Below are positions 14,144-22,475 of a stretch of 22,756 nucleotides of DNA, one piece after another. The translations under genes were made by a program, and so were the position numbers. The notes beneath the pieces were generated by a model. It searched no databases and was not told the origin of the DNA. It worked only from the letters and a program-made list of their open reading frames with translations. The number at the start of each line of letters is the position of its first letter. The stretch's first letter is position 1. Source of the DNA: Pseudomonadota bacterium (GTDB lineage Bacteria; Pseudomonadota; Alphaproteobacteria; Rhizobiales; Xanthobacteraceae); NCBI GenBank assembly GCA_023387695.1, contig JAEWHT010000148.1:1-22756 (forward strand), read 5' to 3'.

Positions 14144-15502
14144 ATGTGGCAAAATCTATCCTTGCGCGGGCGCATCAACCTTTTGCTGGCGCTGTTGCTG
14201 GCACTCGGGCTCGCCGTCAACATCGCCCGACAGGTCGCGGAGGCCGGTCCCCGCGTGCAGGCCGAGGACCAGAGCGTGATCCGGCTGGCGCGCGAGTTCA
14301 TCGAGATGATCGTTGCCGATCTCAACGAGGCACCGGACCCCGATGCCCGGCTGAACCAGATCGCACGCGATCTCAATCGCCTTCGCCATGTCAGCATCGC
14401 GCTTCATGATTCCGGTGGGAACCCTCTGACACCGCCGCGGCCCGATGCCGATGACGACACGCCCGGGCCGCCGGCCTGGTTCGTCAGCCTGGTGCATCCC
14501 GAGCAGACCGCCGTCAGCGTGCCGGTGTCGGTCCATGGCAAGCCCGGCTCGCTCGTCATCACCTCGCATCCCAATGACGAGATCGCCGAGATCTGGGACG
14601 CCATCGTCACGCAGCTCGAGGTCGGATCGGTCATCGCGGTGGCCCTGTTCCTGGTCATGATGACGGTCGTCGGCCGCGCGCTCGCGCCGTTGCAGTCATT
14701 GGCGCAAACCATGGGCGAGCTCGAGGGCGGGCGTTACGATGCGCGCGTCACGCCCGGCGGTGCGCCCGAACTTGCGGCCATCTGCACCAGGCTCAATCAC
14801 TTGGCGGCAACGCTTGGCGAAGCCGTCGAGGACAAGCGGCGGCTCGCCGAGCGCGCGGTGTCGCTCCAGGACATCGAGCGCAAGGAGATCGCGCGCGAGC
14901 TGCATGACGAATTCGGGCCGTATCTGTTCTCACTGCGCGCGCATGCCAGTGCGCTCGCCAAGCTCGCCGATGGACGTGCTCCAAGTGCGGATGCGGTACG
15001 AAAACACGGCGGCGCGCTGCTGGAGCAGATCAACGCGCTGCAGCAGTTCACCCGTCGTGTGCTGGAGCGGTTGCGGCCGGTCGGCCTTGCCGAGCTTGGC
15101 CTCGGCAAGGCGCTTGAATCGCTGTCGCGGCTGTGGCGGGAATCGCATCCCGACGTGACGATCGAGACCACGATTTCGCCTGCGCTTGGCGTGACGGGAG
15201 AGACCGCCGACCTCACCATCTATCGCGTCGTGCAGGAGGCGCTCACCAACGCGTTCCGCCACGCCGGTGCGACCGCGATCAATGTGGTGATCGAGCCGGC
15301 GGAGCAGCCGGGCCGCGACGGTCGCTTCTGTGCCCGGGTGCTGGTCAGCGACAATGGTCATGGCATGGAGCCGGGCCAGAAGCTCGGCTTTGGTCTCGTC
15401 GGCATGCGCGAGCGAATCCTGGCGCTGGGCGGCACGCTCAACGTGGCGTCAGGTGAGGGCGGCGTCACTGTCGAAGCGCTGGTTCCGACGGCCGCGGCCT
15501 GA
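14144..15502 (+). CDS. Sensor histidine kinase (HisKA_3/NarX-like family)
   Basis: This 452-residue inner-membrane kinase is chosen from ATG 14144, just before a membrane segment, in place of a long upstream extension. Order: TM1 (about 11-27), a periplasmic sensing region (about 30-155), TM2 (159-177), a HAMP linker (178-230), the dimerisation/phosphotransfer helix with His254 in ERKEIARELHDEFG, and an ATPase domain with N369 (EALTNAFRHA), D403-NGHGM and a glycine-rich GFGLVGMRER lid. The motif ends HDEFG where many relatives have HDELG. The periplasmic part has no recognisable ligand motif. Its partner is the divergent NarL-like regulator, and a promoter array and TonB receptor gene follow. 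It resembles FlhS-type kinases by context; the signal (formaldehyde, methanol or metal) is unknown. Confidence 0.93.
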   Translation: MWQNLSLRGRINLLLALLLALGLAVNIARQVAEAGPRVQAEDQSVIRLAREFIEMIVADLNEAPDPDARLNQIARDLNRLRHVSIALHDSGGNPLTPPRPDADDDTPGPPAWFVSLVHPEQTAVSVPVSVHGKPGSLVITSHPNDEIAEIWDAIVTQLEVGSVIAVALFLVMMTVVGRALAPLQSLAQTMGELEGGRYDARVTPGGAPELAAICTRLNHLAATLGEAVEDKRRLAERAVSLQDIERKEIARELHDEFGPYLFSLRAHASALAKLADGRAPSADAVRKHGGALLEQINALQQFTRRVLERLRPVGLAELGLGKALESLSRLWRESHPDVTIETTISPALGVTGETADLTIYRVVQEALTNAFRHAGATAINVVIEPAEQPGRDGRFCARVLVSDNGHGMEPGQKLGFGLVGMRERILALGGTLNVASGEGGVTVEALVPTAAA

Positions 15503-15520
15503 TCACGCCCCACTCGAACA

Positions 15521-15563
15521 GGGAAAATTCCCGATCGGGAATAATTCCCGATTTGGTCGGGAA
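15521..15563. promoter_or_regulatory. Array of inverted TTCCCGA repeats upstream of TonB receptor (candidate operator)
   Basis: Within 43 bases lie five half-sites: GGGAA (15521), TTCCCGA (15528), TCGGGAA (15535), TTCCCGA (15545) and TCGGGAA (15557). They include a perfect 16-bp palindrome (15527-15542) and a second hairpin with a 5-base loop (15545-15563). The array starts 18 bases after the kinase stop and ends 115 bases before the receptor start. It could be a regulator binding array, a terminator, or both. No T-run follows, which favours an operator. Confidence 0.5.
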
Positions 15564-15678
15564 AACGGGTGCGGAAAGCGTACGACCTTTTGGGGCTAGT
15601 GCGTCAAAGGCCGCCGATTACACTCGTCTCAAACCAAACGGCGAAAATGAAAACAGCCGGTGGTTACGGGTGGGGACG

Positions 15679-18153
15679 ATGGGAATGCGCTGGGCCGGAC
15701 ATACGCGACGTCTCTTGATGGCCTCGGTCTCGACCGGGCTGATGTCCGGATTCGTATTCGGCACAGATGCGCGAGCTGCGCAGGACGAGGAGACCAACGT
15801 CCAGAACCTGCCTGCGGTCGAGGTGGCGGCGCCGCCGCCAGCGGCACGACGTGCTCCGTCGCGACCGGTGACACGGACGGCAGCGAATGGCGGCAAGCCG
15901 AGGAATAGCGGCAGGATCTACGTCTACCCGACGACACCGGGTACGGGCAGGGGTCTCGAGGTCGACAAGGTTCCGTCGGCGATCAACGCGGTTGATGCCA
16001 ACCAGATCAAGCGCACGGGCTCGCTCAACGTCACGGATGCGCTGCGCGATAACATTGCCGGCGTCAGCATCAGCGAGGTCACCGGCAATCCATTCCAGCC
16101 AAACGTCGAGTTTCGCGGCTTTGTCGCTTCGCCCATCACGGGCACGCCGCAGGGTCTCGCCGTGTACCAGAACGGCGTGCGCATCAACGAAGCGTTCTCG
16201 GATGCCGTCAACTGGGACCTGATCCCGACGGCGGCAATCAGGTCGGTGACGCTGGTGACCAACAACCCCGCCTTCGGCCTCAATGCGCTCGGCGGCGCGA
16301 TCAATATGCAGATGAAGGACGGCTTTACCTATCAAGGCGCAGAGGTCGATGTCATGGGCGGCTCATTTGGCCGCATGCAGGGCTCGGCGCAATGGGGCAA
16401 GCAGGTCGACCAGAACTACGGCATCTACGCCGCGCTCGAAGGGCTGCACGACAACGGTTTCCGCAACTTCTCTCAATCGGACGTGCGACGCTTCTATAGC
16501 GACGTCGGCTACAAGGCCGGTGACAGCGAATTCCACGTCAACATGGGCGTGGCCAAAAATGATTTCGGCGCCAGCGCCACCGTTCCGGCCGAGCTGCTGA
16601 ACAACTATTGGGGCGCGACCTACACGACACCGCAGACCAGCTCCAATCGTGTCGGCTATCTCAACCTGACCGGCAAGGTCGACGCGACGCCGACCTGGAC
16701 GCTGGAAGGCACCGCGCACGTGCGCCGGTACGAGCAGAAGATCGTCGACGGCAACCCAACCGACGTCGGCGAGTGCACGGCGGACGCGACGCTGCTGTGT
16801 TTCGGCGACGGTGCGACACCGGCGAACGGCGGCGATGGCGCGCAGCTTGGCAATCCCTTTGCGCCGGGCACGATCCTGGGTGAGATCGACCGTAGCTCGA
16901 TACGCTCGACCAGCTTTGGCGTCTCGGGGCAGGCCACCAACACCGATCAGTTGTTCGGGCACGAGAACCGCTTCGTGATGGGCACGAGCTATGATGCCAG
17001 CGTCACGCGCTACAACGCCACCGCCGAGATCGGTTCTCTCGGTGAGAATTATGTGGTGAGCGGCAGCGGCCTTTTCCTGGGGCCGACCGGCACGATCGAT
17101 ACCGGCTTTGCCGGTCCCGTCTCGCTGCGGACCGTCAACCAATATAACGGCTTCTATGCGATGGATACGTTCAACGTGACGGATGCCTTCGCGATCACGG
17201 GCGGAGGCCGCTTCAACATTGCGCGCATCTCGTTGGAAGATCAGCTCGGCACCGCGCTCAATGGCGACTACACCTACACAAGGTTCAATCCGGTGGTCGG
17301 CGGCACCTACAAGATCACATCGGAGCTGACCGCCTATGCCGGCTATTCCGAGGCCAACCGCGTGCCGACGCCGCTCGAGCTCGGCTGCGCCGATCCGAAC
17401 AATCCCTGCCTCATCGCAGCGTTTCTGGTCTCCGACCCGCCGTTGAAGCAGGTCGTGTCCAAGACCGTGGAAGCGGGCTTGCGCGGCACCAAGGAGCTGA
17501 ACATCGGCACGCTCGGATGGAAGATCGGCGGCTTCCGCGCCACCAACTATGATGACATCCTGGCCGTCCCGGTTCCCGGCCGCACCGGCTTTGGCTATTT
17601 CACCAACGTGGGCAGGACACGGCGGCAGGGGCTCGAGGCCGAGGTCAACATCAAGTCGGCGGCCCTGCAATTCCAGGCGAGCTACACGTTCGTCGATGCC
17701 CGTTTCATGGATGCATTGACGCTCGGCTCGAACAGCCCGTTCGCCGACGCCGACGGCAACATCCAGGTCTTGCCCGGCAACCAGATCCCCGCGATCCCGC
17801 GCCATCGCGTCAAGGTCGGCGTCGACTACGCCGTCACCGACGAGTGGAAGGTTGGCGGCAATGCGCTGTTCGTCTCCAGCCAGTATCTGGTCGGCGACGA
17901 ATCCAACCAGTATTCGAAGCTGCCGTCCTACACGGTGTTCAACCTGCACACCTCCTATCAGGTCACCAAGAACGTTCAGCTCTACGGCAAGGTCGACAAC
18001 GTCTTTGACAACAGGTACGCGACCTACGGACAGTTCTTCGACACCGGCGCTCTGCCGAACTTCACCAACGGCGGAAATCCCTTCACCGACCCGCGCTCGC
18101 TGAGTCCGGCAAGGCCGCGGGCGTTCTACGCGGGGGCGAGGGTGACGTTCTAG
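15679..18153 (+). CDS. TonB-dependent outer-membrane receptor, LutH-like candidate
   Basis: This 824-residue receptor imports a ligand across the outer membrane with TonB energy. The start ATG 15679 follows GGTGGGGACG; ATG 15685 is an alternative. A signal peptide ends near DARAA, then a TonB-box-like NLPAVEV, a Pro/Arg-rich linker, and a plug domain (GLEVDKVPSAINAVDANQIK onward, with NVEFRGF and ALGGAINM). The rest is a beta-barrel ending in a C-terminal phenylalanine (ARVTF). Paired cysteines at 366/374 and 570/577 (LELGCADPNNPC) probably brace extracellular loops. By context with the LutADEF-like operon it could be the lanthanide receptor LutH of Methylobacterium-like systems. That is inference; copper, cobalamin or siderophore receptors share the fold. 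Preceded by a striking repeat array and separated from the kinase by 176 bases. Confidence 0.93.
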   Translation: MGMRWAGHTRRLLMASVSTGLMSGFVFGTDARAAQDEETNVQNLPAVEVAAPPPAARRAPSRPVTRTAANGGKPRNSGRIYVYPTTPGTGRGLEVDKVPSAINAVDANQIKRTGSLNVTDALRDNIAGVSISEVTGNPFQPNVEFRGFVASPITGTPQGLAVYQNGVRINEAFSDAVNWDLIPTAAIRSVTLVTNNPAFGLNALGGAINMQMKDGFTYQGAEVDVMGGSFGRMQGSAQWGKQVDQNYGIYAALEGLHDNGFRNFSQSDVRRFYSDVGYKAGDSEFHVNMGVAKNDFGASATVPAELLNNYWGATYTTPQTSSNRVGYLNLTGKVDATPTWTLEGTAHVRRYEQKIVDGNPTDVGECTADATLLCFGDGATPANGGDGAQLGNPFAPGTILGEIDRSSIRSTSFGVSGQATNTDQLFGHENRFVMGTSYDASVTRYNATAEIGSLGENYVVSGSGLFLGPTGTIDTGFAGPVSLRTVNQYNGFYAMDTFNVTDAFAITGGGRFNIARISLEDQLGTALNGDYTYTRFNPVVGGTYKITSELTAYAGYSEANRVPTPLELGCADPNNPCLIAAFLVSDPPLKQVVSKTVEAGLRGTKELNIGTLGWKIGGFRATNYDDILAVPVPGRTGFGYFTNVGRTRRQGLEAEVNIKSAALQFQASYTFVDARFMDALTLGSNSPFADADGNIQVLPGNQIPAIPRHRVKVGVDYAVTDEWKVGGNALFVSSQYLVGDESNQYSKLPSYTVFNLHTSYQVTKNVQLYGKVDNVFDNRYATYGQFFDTGALPNFTNGGNPFTDPRSLSPARPRAFYAGARVTF

Positions 18154-18582
18154 CAAAGCGAGCGCGGCTGGCTTCCCAAGACATCAGAAAACTCACTTCT
18201 CGGGAACGCCAGCGAGGCGTAAACCGTCGCAAAACGCCATGGTATGTGCCTCAACATGCAAAACCCAAAAAGCTAATCCCCGGGGGCCCGAGCGAACAGT
18301 TGCGATGCTGGCATCATGCGCCTGTTTTGCCCGACGGGTCAAGCGATTTGCGGTTTTTCAGAAATTGGGTGCTCGAATAACGAGCCGATCGGCGACGGCG
18401 CTTCATGCCGATCTCATCGCGCTCTAAGTCATTGATTTCACTTTCCCCGGCTACTGTGCATGGGGTTGTTTTCGGGTTCACCTTCATCCGCTTGATCCGC
18501 CGCAAAGCGCGTGCTGCCAGCTGCCCGTAAGCTTTCGGGCGTTATAGTGCTGGCGTTACCCGAGCACGATAGGGCAGAGACC
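18154..18582. other. Gap of 429 bases without a supported gene
   Basis: No convincing gene was found between the TonB receptor stop and the small gene at 18583. A weak 5-bp hairpin ACGCC-AGCGA-GGCGT (18206-18220) without a T-run may end the receptor transcript. The right half is occupied by repeat-like text described separately. The frame at 18239-18427 lies mostly in that repeat and is not credible. Confidence 0.5.
18312..18478. repeat. Dispersed Bradyrhizobium-type intergenic repeat, degraded
   Basis: Sections read CATGCGCCTGTTTTGCCCGA (from 18315), then GACGGGTCAAGCGATTT, and later GGCTACTGTGCATGGGGTTG (from 18449). I recognise these phrases as two ends of a dispersed intergenic repeat seen in many Bradyrhizobium genomes; the middle is divergent here. 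The identification rests on memory of the phrases, not on a search. Confidence 0.5.
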
Positions 18583-18939
18583 ATGTGGATCAGAGCACTC
18601 CTTCTGGGATTGGGCCTGATGGCTTGTGGTGCGCTTCCGGTCGATGCGCGCTCCGGCGGCCTTGGCCACGACGATCCCCTGAATTCAGAGCACATCACCG
18701 TTCTTCCCAGCGAAGTCCGGCAGTACATTGCGGGGATATGCAAAGGCCCCGCGCGGGCTCAACACGACTTCGCGACGTATCTGCCGTCGGAAAAGCGATG
18801 GCGCATCAACCTGGAATATTTGCAGTGCCAGGGCTTGGGCGAGTTTCGTCACGGCAATCAATGTCTGAACGTTGATTTCGTCGGTGACGGGACGCACTTC
18901 CACCTGGCGCGGAAGGCCTACGCGGATTGTGGCTTCTGA
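18583..18939 (+). CDS. Small exported cysteine-containing protein, unknown function
   Basis: This 118-residue protein has a hydrophobic N-terminus (RALLLGLGLMACGALPVDA). Either a signal peptide is cut near residue 22, or LMAC15 acts as a lipobox, making it a possible lipoprotein. Beyond the leader there are cysteines at 53, 82, 94 and 116, and a conserved-looking helical HITVLPSEVRQYIAGICKGP followed by a short beta-rich end (CLNVDFVGDGTHFHL). Four cysteines at these spacings suggest two disulfides. The ATG at 18583 follows AGGGCAGAG. No family was recognised. It lies 18 bases from the convergent end of the sugar ABC operon and is not obviously part of the quinoprotein cluster. Confidence 0.75.
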   Translation: MWIRALLLGLGLMACGALPVDARSGGLGHDDPLNSEHITVLPSEVRQYIAGICKGPARAQHDFATYLPSEKRWRINLEYLQCQGLGEFRHGNQCLNVDFVGDGTHFHLARKAYADCGF

Positions 18940-18957
18940 CGGCTCGCGGTTCGCCGC

Positions 18958-19977
18958 TTACTTCGCCTGCTCGAGCGGGGCAGACGCGACGCTGGCCTGG
19001 CCCCGGCCCTTGGCTGCGCCCACGCGCTGCCGGCGCTGGACCAGATATTGGTCGGCGAGCACGCCGATCAGGATTACCGCGCCCATGACCGCGAAATTCA
19101 GCGAGCTCGGGATGCCCAGCAGGTTGACCAGGTTCTGCAGCACCTGGAGCAGCACGGTGCCGAGCACCACGCCGACGATCGAGCCTTCGCCGCCGCGCAA
19201 GGAGCATCCGCCGAGCACGGCCGCGGCGATCGCATAGAGTTCGTAGAACGAGCCGTGCACGGCGGGCGAGATCGAGCGGGTGTACATTGCGAACAGGATC
19301 GCAGCAAACGCGGTCAGCCCACCGCAGATGACATAGGCCGACACCATCACGCGCTCGGAGCGGATGCCGGAATAGCGCGCGGCTTCCTCGTTCTTGCCGA
19401 CGGCGTAGAGATAGCGGCCGAAGACCGAGCGGTGCAACAGCACCCATGCAACAACGGCGACGACAATCAGCGCCACCACGCTATGCGGCACCGGAAAGCC
19501 GAGCATGTTGGTACGACCGGCCGTCAGCCATTCCAGCGTCGGGAAACTGGCGCCGAAGCCGAAGCCGGCGGTCGCATCCTCGGTGTAGTAGCGCGCCGCG
19601 CCGCGATAGATCAAGAGTCCGCACAGCGTCACCACGAACGGCTGGATATGCATCCGCGTCACCAGCGCGCCGTGAATGAGACCGATCACGAGCCCGCTCG
19701 CGATGATCGCGGCAAAGGCGAGCATCCAGTTGACGTTGTGATTGACGATGAGGTCGATGAAGAGGACGCCAAGCAGCGCGATCACCGATCCGACCGACAG
19801 CTCGATCCCGCCGATGATGATGACGAAGGCTTCCGCGATCGAGAAGATGCCGAACATCCCGACCTGGTTCAGCGTGTTGGAGAGGTTGCCGACGTAGAGG
19901 AAACGCGGGTTGATGAAGGCCACGACCGCGCCGACCACGAGGATCAGGACCAGCAGGCTCAGATCTTTCTTGTTCAA
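18958..19977 (-). CDS. Sugar ABC transporter permease (RbsC-like)
   Basis: This 339-residue inner-membrane permease belongs to the ribose/xylose/galactose family. It has about eight to ten hydrophobic segments, the family motif GGIELSVGSVIALLG (56-70) and a late AAAVLGGCSLRGGEGSIVG (about 253-271). Start is an unusual TTG at 19977, sharing the bases TTGA with the stop of the ATPase gene; the next in-frame ATG would lose the first membrane helix, and GAGGGTG lies just upstream, so TTG is preferred. The last 25 residues form a basic then acidic tail. Third gene of the binding protein, ATPase, permease operon. No sugar-metabolism gene is in the window, so the sugar is unknown. Confidence 0.95.
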   Translation of the reverse strand: MNKKDLSLLVLILVVGAVVAFINPRFLYVGNLSNTLNQVGMFGIFSIAEAFVIIIGGIELSVGSVIALLGVLFIDLIVNHNVNWMLAFAAIIASGLVIGLIHGALVTRMHIQPFVVTLCGLLIYRGAARYYTEDATAGFGFGASFPTLEWLTAGRTNMLGFPVPHSVVALIVVAVVAWVLLHRSVFGRYLYAVGKNEEAARYSGIRSERVMVSAYVICGGLTAFAAILFAMYTRSISPAVHGSFYELYAIAAAVLGGCSLRGGEGSIVGVVLGTVLLQVLQNLVNLLGIPSSLNFAVMGAVILIGVLADQYLVQRRQRVGAAKGRGQASVASAPLEQAK

Positions 19978-21491
19978 GGCACCCTCATCTCAACCGCGTG
20001 GCCGACGGCCAACTGGAGCACATTGTGTTCGCTGAACTGGCTGCGATCAAGGAAACCCGAGATCGCACCCTCGTGCATGACGGCGATCCGGTCGCTGACC
20101 CCGATCACTTCTTCCATGTCGCTCGAAATCATCAGGATCGCGACGCCGGAATCGGTCAACCGGCGCAGCATCTCGTAGATCTCCTGTTTGGCGCCGACGT
20201 CGACGCCACGCGTCGGCTCGTCGAAGATCAGCACCTTGGGGCGCATCGACAGCCATTTGGCCAGCACGACCTTCTGCTGATTACCGCCCGACAATGAGCC
20301 GACCGTGGTTGCGACGTCCGGCGCGCGGATCTTGAGCTGCTCGCGCTGGGTTCGCGCGTTCTTGACCTCCTGCGCGGTATTGACGATCCATGCGCGCAGA
20401 TAAGAAGACAGATCCGGCAGCGAGATATTTTCGGCAATCGACACGTCGAGCAGGAGACCGCAGCCCTTGCGATCCTCCGGGACCAGATAGATGCCGTGGT
20501 CGATCGCCCCGCGAGGGCTCGTCACGCGGATGGCTTCGCCGTTCAGCTTGATTGCGCCAGCCCGCAGCGGATCGACACCAAAGATCGCCCGCGCCAGCTC
20601 GGTACGTCCGGAGCCAACGAGGCCAGCCAGCCCCAAAATCTCGCCGCGACGTATCGACAGGCTGACCGCGCGCTCTGGGTAGGTTTCGGTGACGGCTTCG
20701 ACGATATCGAGCACGGCCTCGCCGGGCGGGGCGGCCGGCGGCACGTAGAGCGATTTGAGGTCGCGTCCGATCATCAGGCGGATCATCGCAGCTGGTGACA
20801 GCTCAGCGCGGGTCAGCGCGCCGACCATGCGTCCGTCGCGCAACACCACCGCGCGGTCGGCGCATTGCATGACCTCGTTGAGGCGATGCGTGATAAAAAT
20901 GATGCTGACGCCATCGGCCTTGAGGCCGGCGATGACCCGCATCAGCCGGTCGGTCTCGGCCAGCGTCAGGCTCGACGTCGGTTCGTCCATGATGACGAGG
21001 CGAGCATCGAGCGACAGCGCCTTCATGATCTCGACGAGCTGATGCTGTGCCAGCGACAGCTCGGCGAGCGGTGCGTCCGGTGCGAAATCGGCGCCGAGGC
21101 GATCCAGCAGCGGCTGTGTCTTGGCGTAGAGCGCCTTGCGATCGATCAGCCGCAGCGGCCCGCCATGCACGGGCTCGCGGCCGATGAACACGTTGCCGGC
21201 GACGTCGAGATTGTCGAAGAGATTGAGTTCCTGATGCACGAAGGCGATGCCGGCGGCGATCGCCTCGGCCACGGTGAGTGCACTCCGCTCGGTGCCGTCG
21301 ACACGGATAGAGCCGCCGCTGGGCTCGACCACGCCGCCGAGCACCTTCATCAGGGTCGACTTGCCTGCGCCGTTCTCGCCGATCAGGGCGATGACCTCGC
21401 CCGGAGACACGGCAAGGCCGACGTGGTCGAGTGCGACCACGCCGGGATAGCTCTTGCTGATATTGACCAGTTCGAGAAACGGCTCAGGCAT
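19974..21491 (-). CDS. Sugar ABC transporter ATP-binding protein, tandem NBD (RbsA/MglA-like)
   Basis: This 505-residue cytoplasmic ATPase has two nucleotide-binding halves, as usual for ribose-type importers. First half: Walker A GENGAGKST (38-46), signature-like LSLAQHQLVEI (145-155) and Walker B VIMDEPTSSL (166-175). Second half: degenerate Walker A GLVGSGRTE (290-298), full LSGGNQQKV (400-408) and Walker B LIFDEPTRGVD (421-431). That asymmetric pattern matches RbsA/MglA/XylG. Start ATG 21491 has no strong ribosome binding site, but a hairpin sits directly upstream. It energises the binding protein and permease genes on either side; substrate not identifiable. Confidence 0.96.
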   Translation of the reverse strand: MPEPFLELVNISKSYPGVVALDHVGLAVSPGEVIALIGENGAGKSTLMKVLGGVVEPSGGSIRVDGTERSALTVAEAIAAGIAFVHQELNLFDNLDVAGNVFIGREPVHGGPLRLIDRKALYAKTQPLLDRLGADFAPDAPLAELSLAQHQLVEIMKALSLDARLVIMDEPTSSLTLAETDRLMRVIAGLKADGVSIIFITHRLNEVMQCADRAVVLRDGRMVGALTRAELSPAAMIRLMIGRDLKSLYVPPAAPPGEAVLDIVEAVTETYPERAVSLSIRRGEILGLAGLVGSGRTELARAIFGVDPLRAGAIKLNGEAIRVTSPRGAIDHGIYLVPEDRKGCGLLLDVSIAENISLPDLSSYLRAWIVNTAQEVKNARTQREQLKIRAPDVATTVGSLSGGNQQKVVLAKWLSMRPKVLIFDEPTRGVDVGAKQEIYEMLRRLTDSGVAILMISSDMEEVIGVSDRIAVMHEGAISGFLDRSQFSEHNVLQLAVGHAVEMRVP

Positions 21492-21498
21492 TGACGGA

Positions 21499-21515
21499 TG
21501 CGGGCAGGGCCCGCA
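21499..21515. promoter_or_regulatory. Hairpin between binding-protein and ATPase genes
   Basis: TGCGGGC (21499-21505), AGG loop, GCCCGCA (21509-21515): a perfect 7-bp GC-rich stem in the 30-base gap between two cotranscribed genes. In such operons a stem-loop after the binding-protein gene often protects its mRNA or lowers downstream expression, giving more binding protein than ATPase. That role is inferred from position; no T-run follows on the coding strand. Confidence 0.55.
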
Positions 21516-21521
21516 CGTCTC

Positions 21522-22475
21522 CTACTTCTTGAGCATCGCCTTCATCGAACCCATGAAGTCGTCGACATTGGCTTTGTCGATGACCTTGCCGGGCACGATG
21601 ATGATGCCGTTGGCGGGCACGCCGGACTTGTCGCCCTCGATGTACTTCGCCATCAGCTTCATACCCTGATAGCCCCACTCGAACGGCTGCTGCACGACGG
21701 TGCCGGCGATTGCGCCTTCCTTGACGCCGCCCAGCGTGATCGGATCCTCGTCGAAGCCGATGATCTGGATTTTGCCAAGCTTGCCGGCTTCCTTCAGCAC
21801 TTCGTAGATGCGCGGGGTGTTGTAGGAGTAGAAGCCGACCAGGCAGCTCACGTCCGGCATGGCGGCGAGGATGTCCTCGACGTTGCGCTTGGCGCGGGTC
21901 TGATCGATCTCGTCGCCGCGAACGTCGACCAGTTCGACCTTCGAGCCCTTGATGGTCTCCTTGACGCCCTCGATGCGCTCGCGCGCGTTGTCTGCGCCGG
22001 GCAGACCAACGAAGCCGACGCACTTGCCGCCGTTCGGCAGCGCCTTAAGCATCAGCTTGCCCGCGTCCTTGCCGAGATCGACGTTGGACGAGCCGATATA
22101 GGCGATACGCTTCGAGTTCGGTGCGTCGCTGTCGGTGGTGAACAGCAGCGTTTGCGAGGCGATCTTGTTGAGGTGCTCGACCTGGTTCTTCGGGTCGACC
22201 GCGCTGACCATGATGCCGGCGGCACCGGCGGCGACGAGGTCATCCATCATGCGCTGCTGAACGGCAGCGGCAGCCTGTTCCGGATATTTGAGCTGAAGAT
22301 TGTAGTTGGGCAGCTCGCCCTGGGCCTTCTTCACGCCGGCTTCCGCAATCTTCCAGAAGTCGGACGCGCCGTTGACGACGAAAGCCAGAACCTTCTTGTC
22401 CGCCGCATTGGTCGAGCCGAGGCCCACAGACATTGCGAACGCGACGGATACACCTGCAAGCAAGAGACGCTTCAT
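21522..22475 (-). CDS. Sugar ABC transporter substrate-binding protein (RbsB-like)
   Basis: This 317-residue periplasmic protein has a signal peptide ending GSTNAA (about residue 25). It has the sugar-binding type I fold (Peripla_BP_4-like): KVLAFVVNGASDFWKIAEAG at the start, AAGIMVSAVDPKNQVEHLNK, TTDSDAPNSKRIAYIGSSN, and late IQIIGFDEDPITLGGVKEG. The ATG at 22475 is preferred because GGGGAGG lies seven bases upstream; an ATG at 22481 would abut that site directly. First gene of the operon with tandem ATPase and permease. The substrate is likely a sugar or polyol but cannot be named; the absence of metabolic genes leaves it open. Confidence 0.95.
   Translation of the reverse strand: MKRLLLAGVSVAFAMSVGLGSTNAADKKVLAFVVNGASDFWKIAEAGVKKAQGELPNYNLQLKYPEQAAAAVQQRMMDDLVAAGAAGIMVSAVDPKNQVEHLNKIASQTLLFTTDSDAPNSKRIAYIGSSNVDLGKDAGKLMLKALPNGGKCVGFVGLPGADNARERIEGVKETIKGSKVELVDVRGDEIDQTRAKRNVEDILAAMPDVSCLVGFYSYNTPRIYEVLKEAGKLGKIQIIGFDEDPITLGGVKEGAIAGTVVQQPFEWGYQGMKLMAKYIEGDKSGVPANGIIIVPGKVIDKANVDDFMGSMKAMLKK

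Noticed and set aside
13265..15502. Histidine kinase extended to 745 residues
   Set aside because: The extra N-terminus runs antisense across the response regulator gene and lacks membrane or sensor features; start moved to 14144.
16363..18156. 597-residue minus-strand frame opposite the TonB receptor
   Set aside because: Full antisense overlap with a clear receptor; composition is a high-GC frame artefact with no recognisable domain.
18206..18220. Terminator after the TonB receptor
   Set aside because: Only a 5-bp stem and no T-run; too weak to call.
18239..18427. Possible 62-residue protein in the gap after the TonB receptor
   Set aside because: No ribosome binding site, odd composition, and most of it lies in repeat-like sequence.
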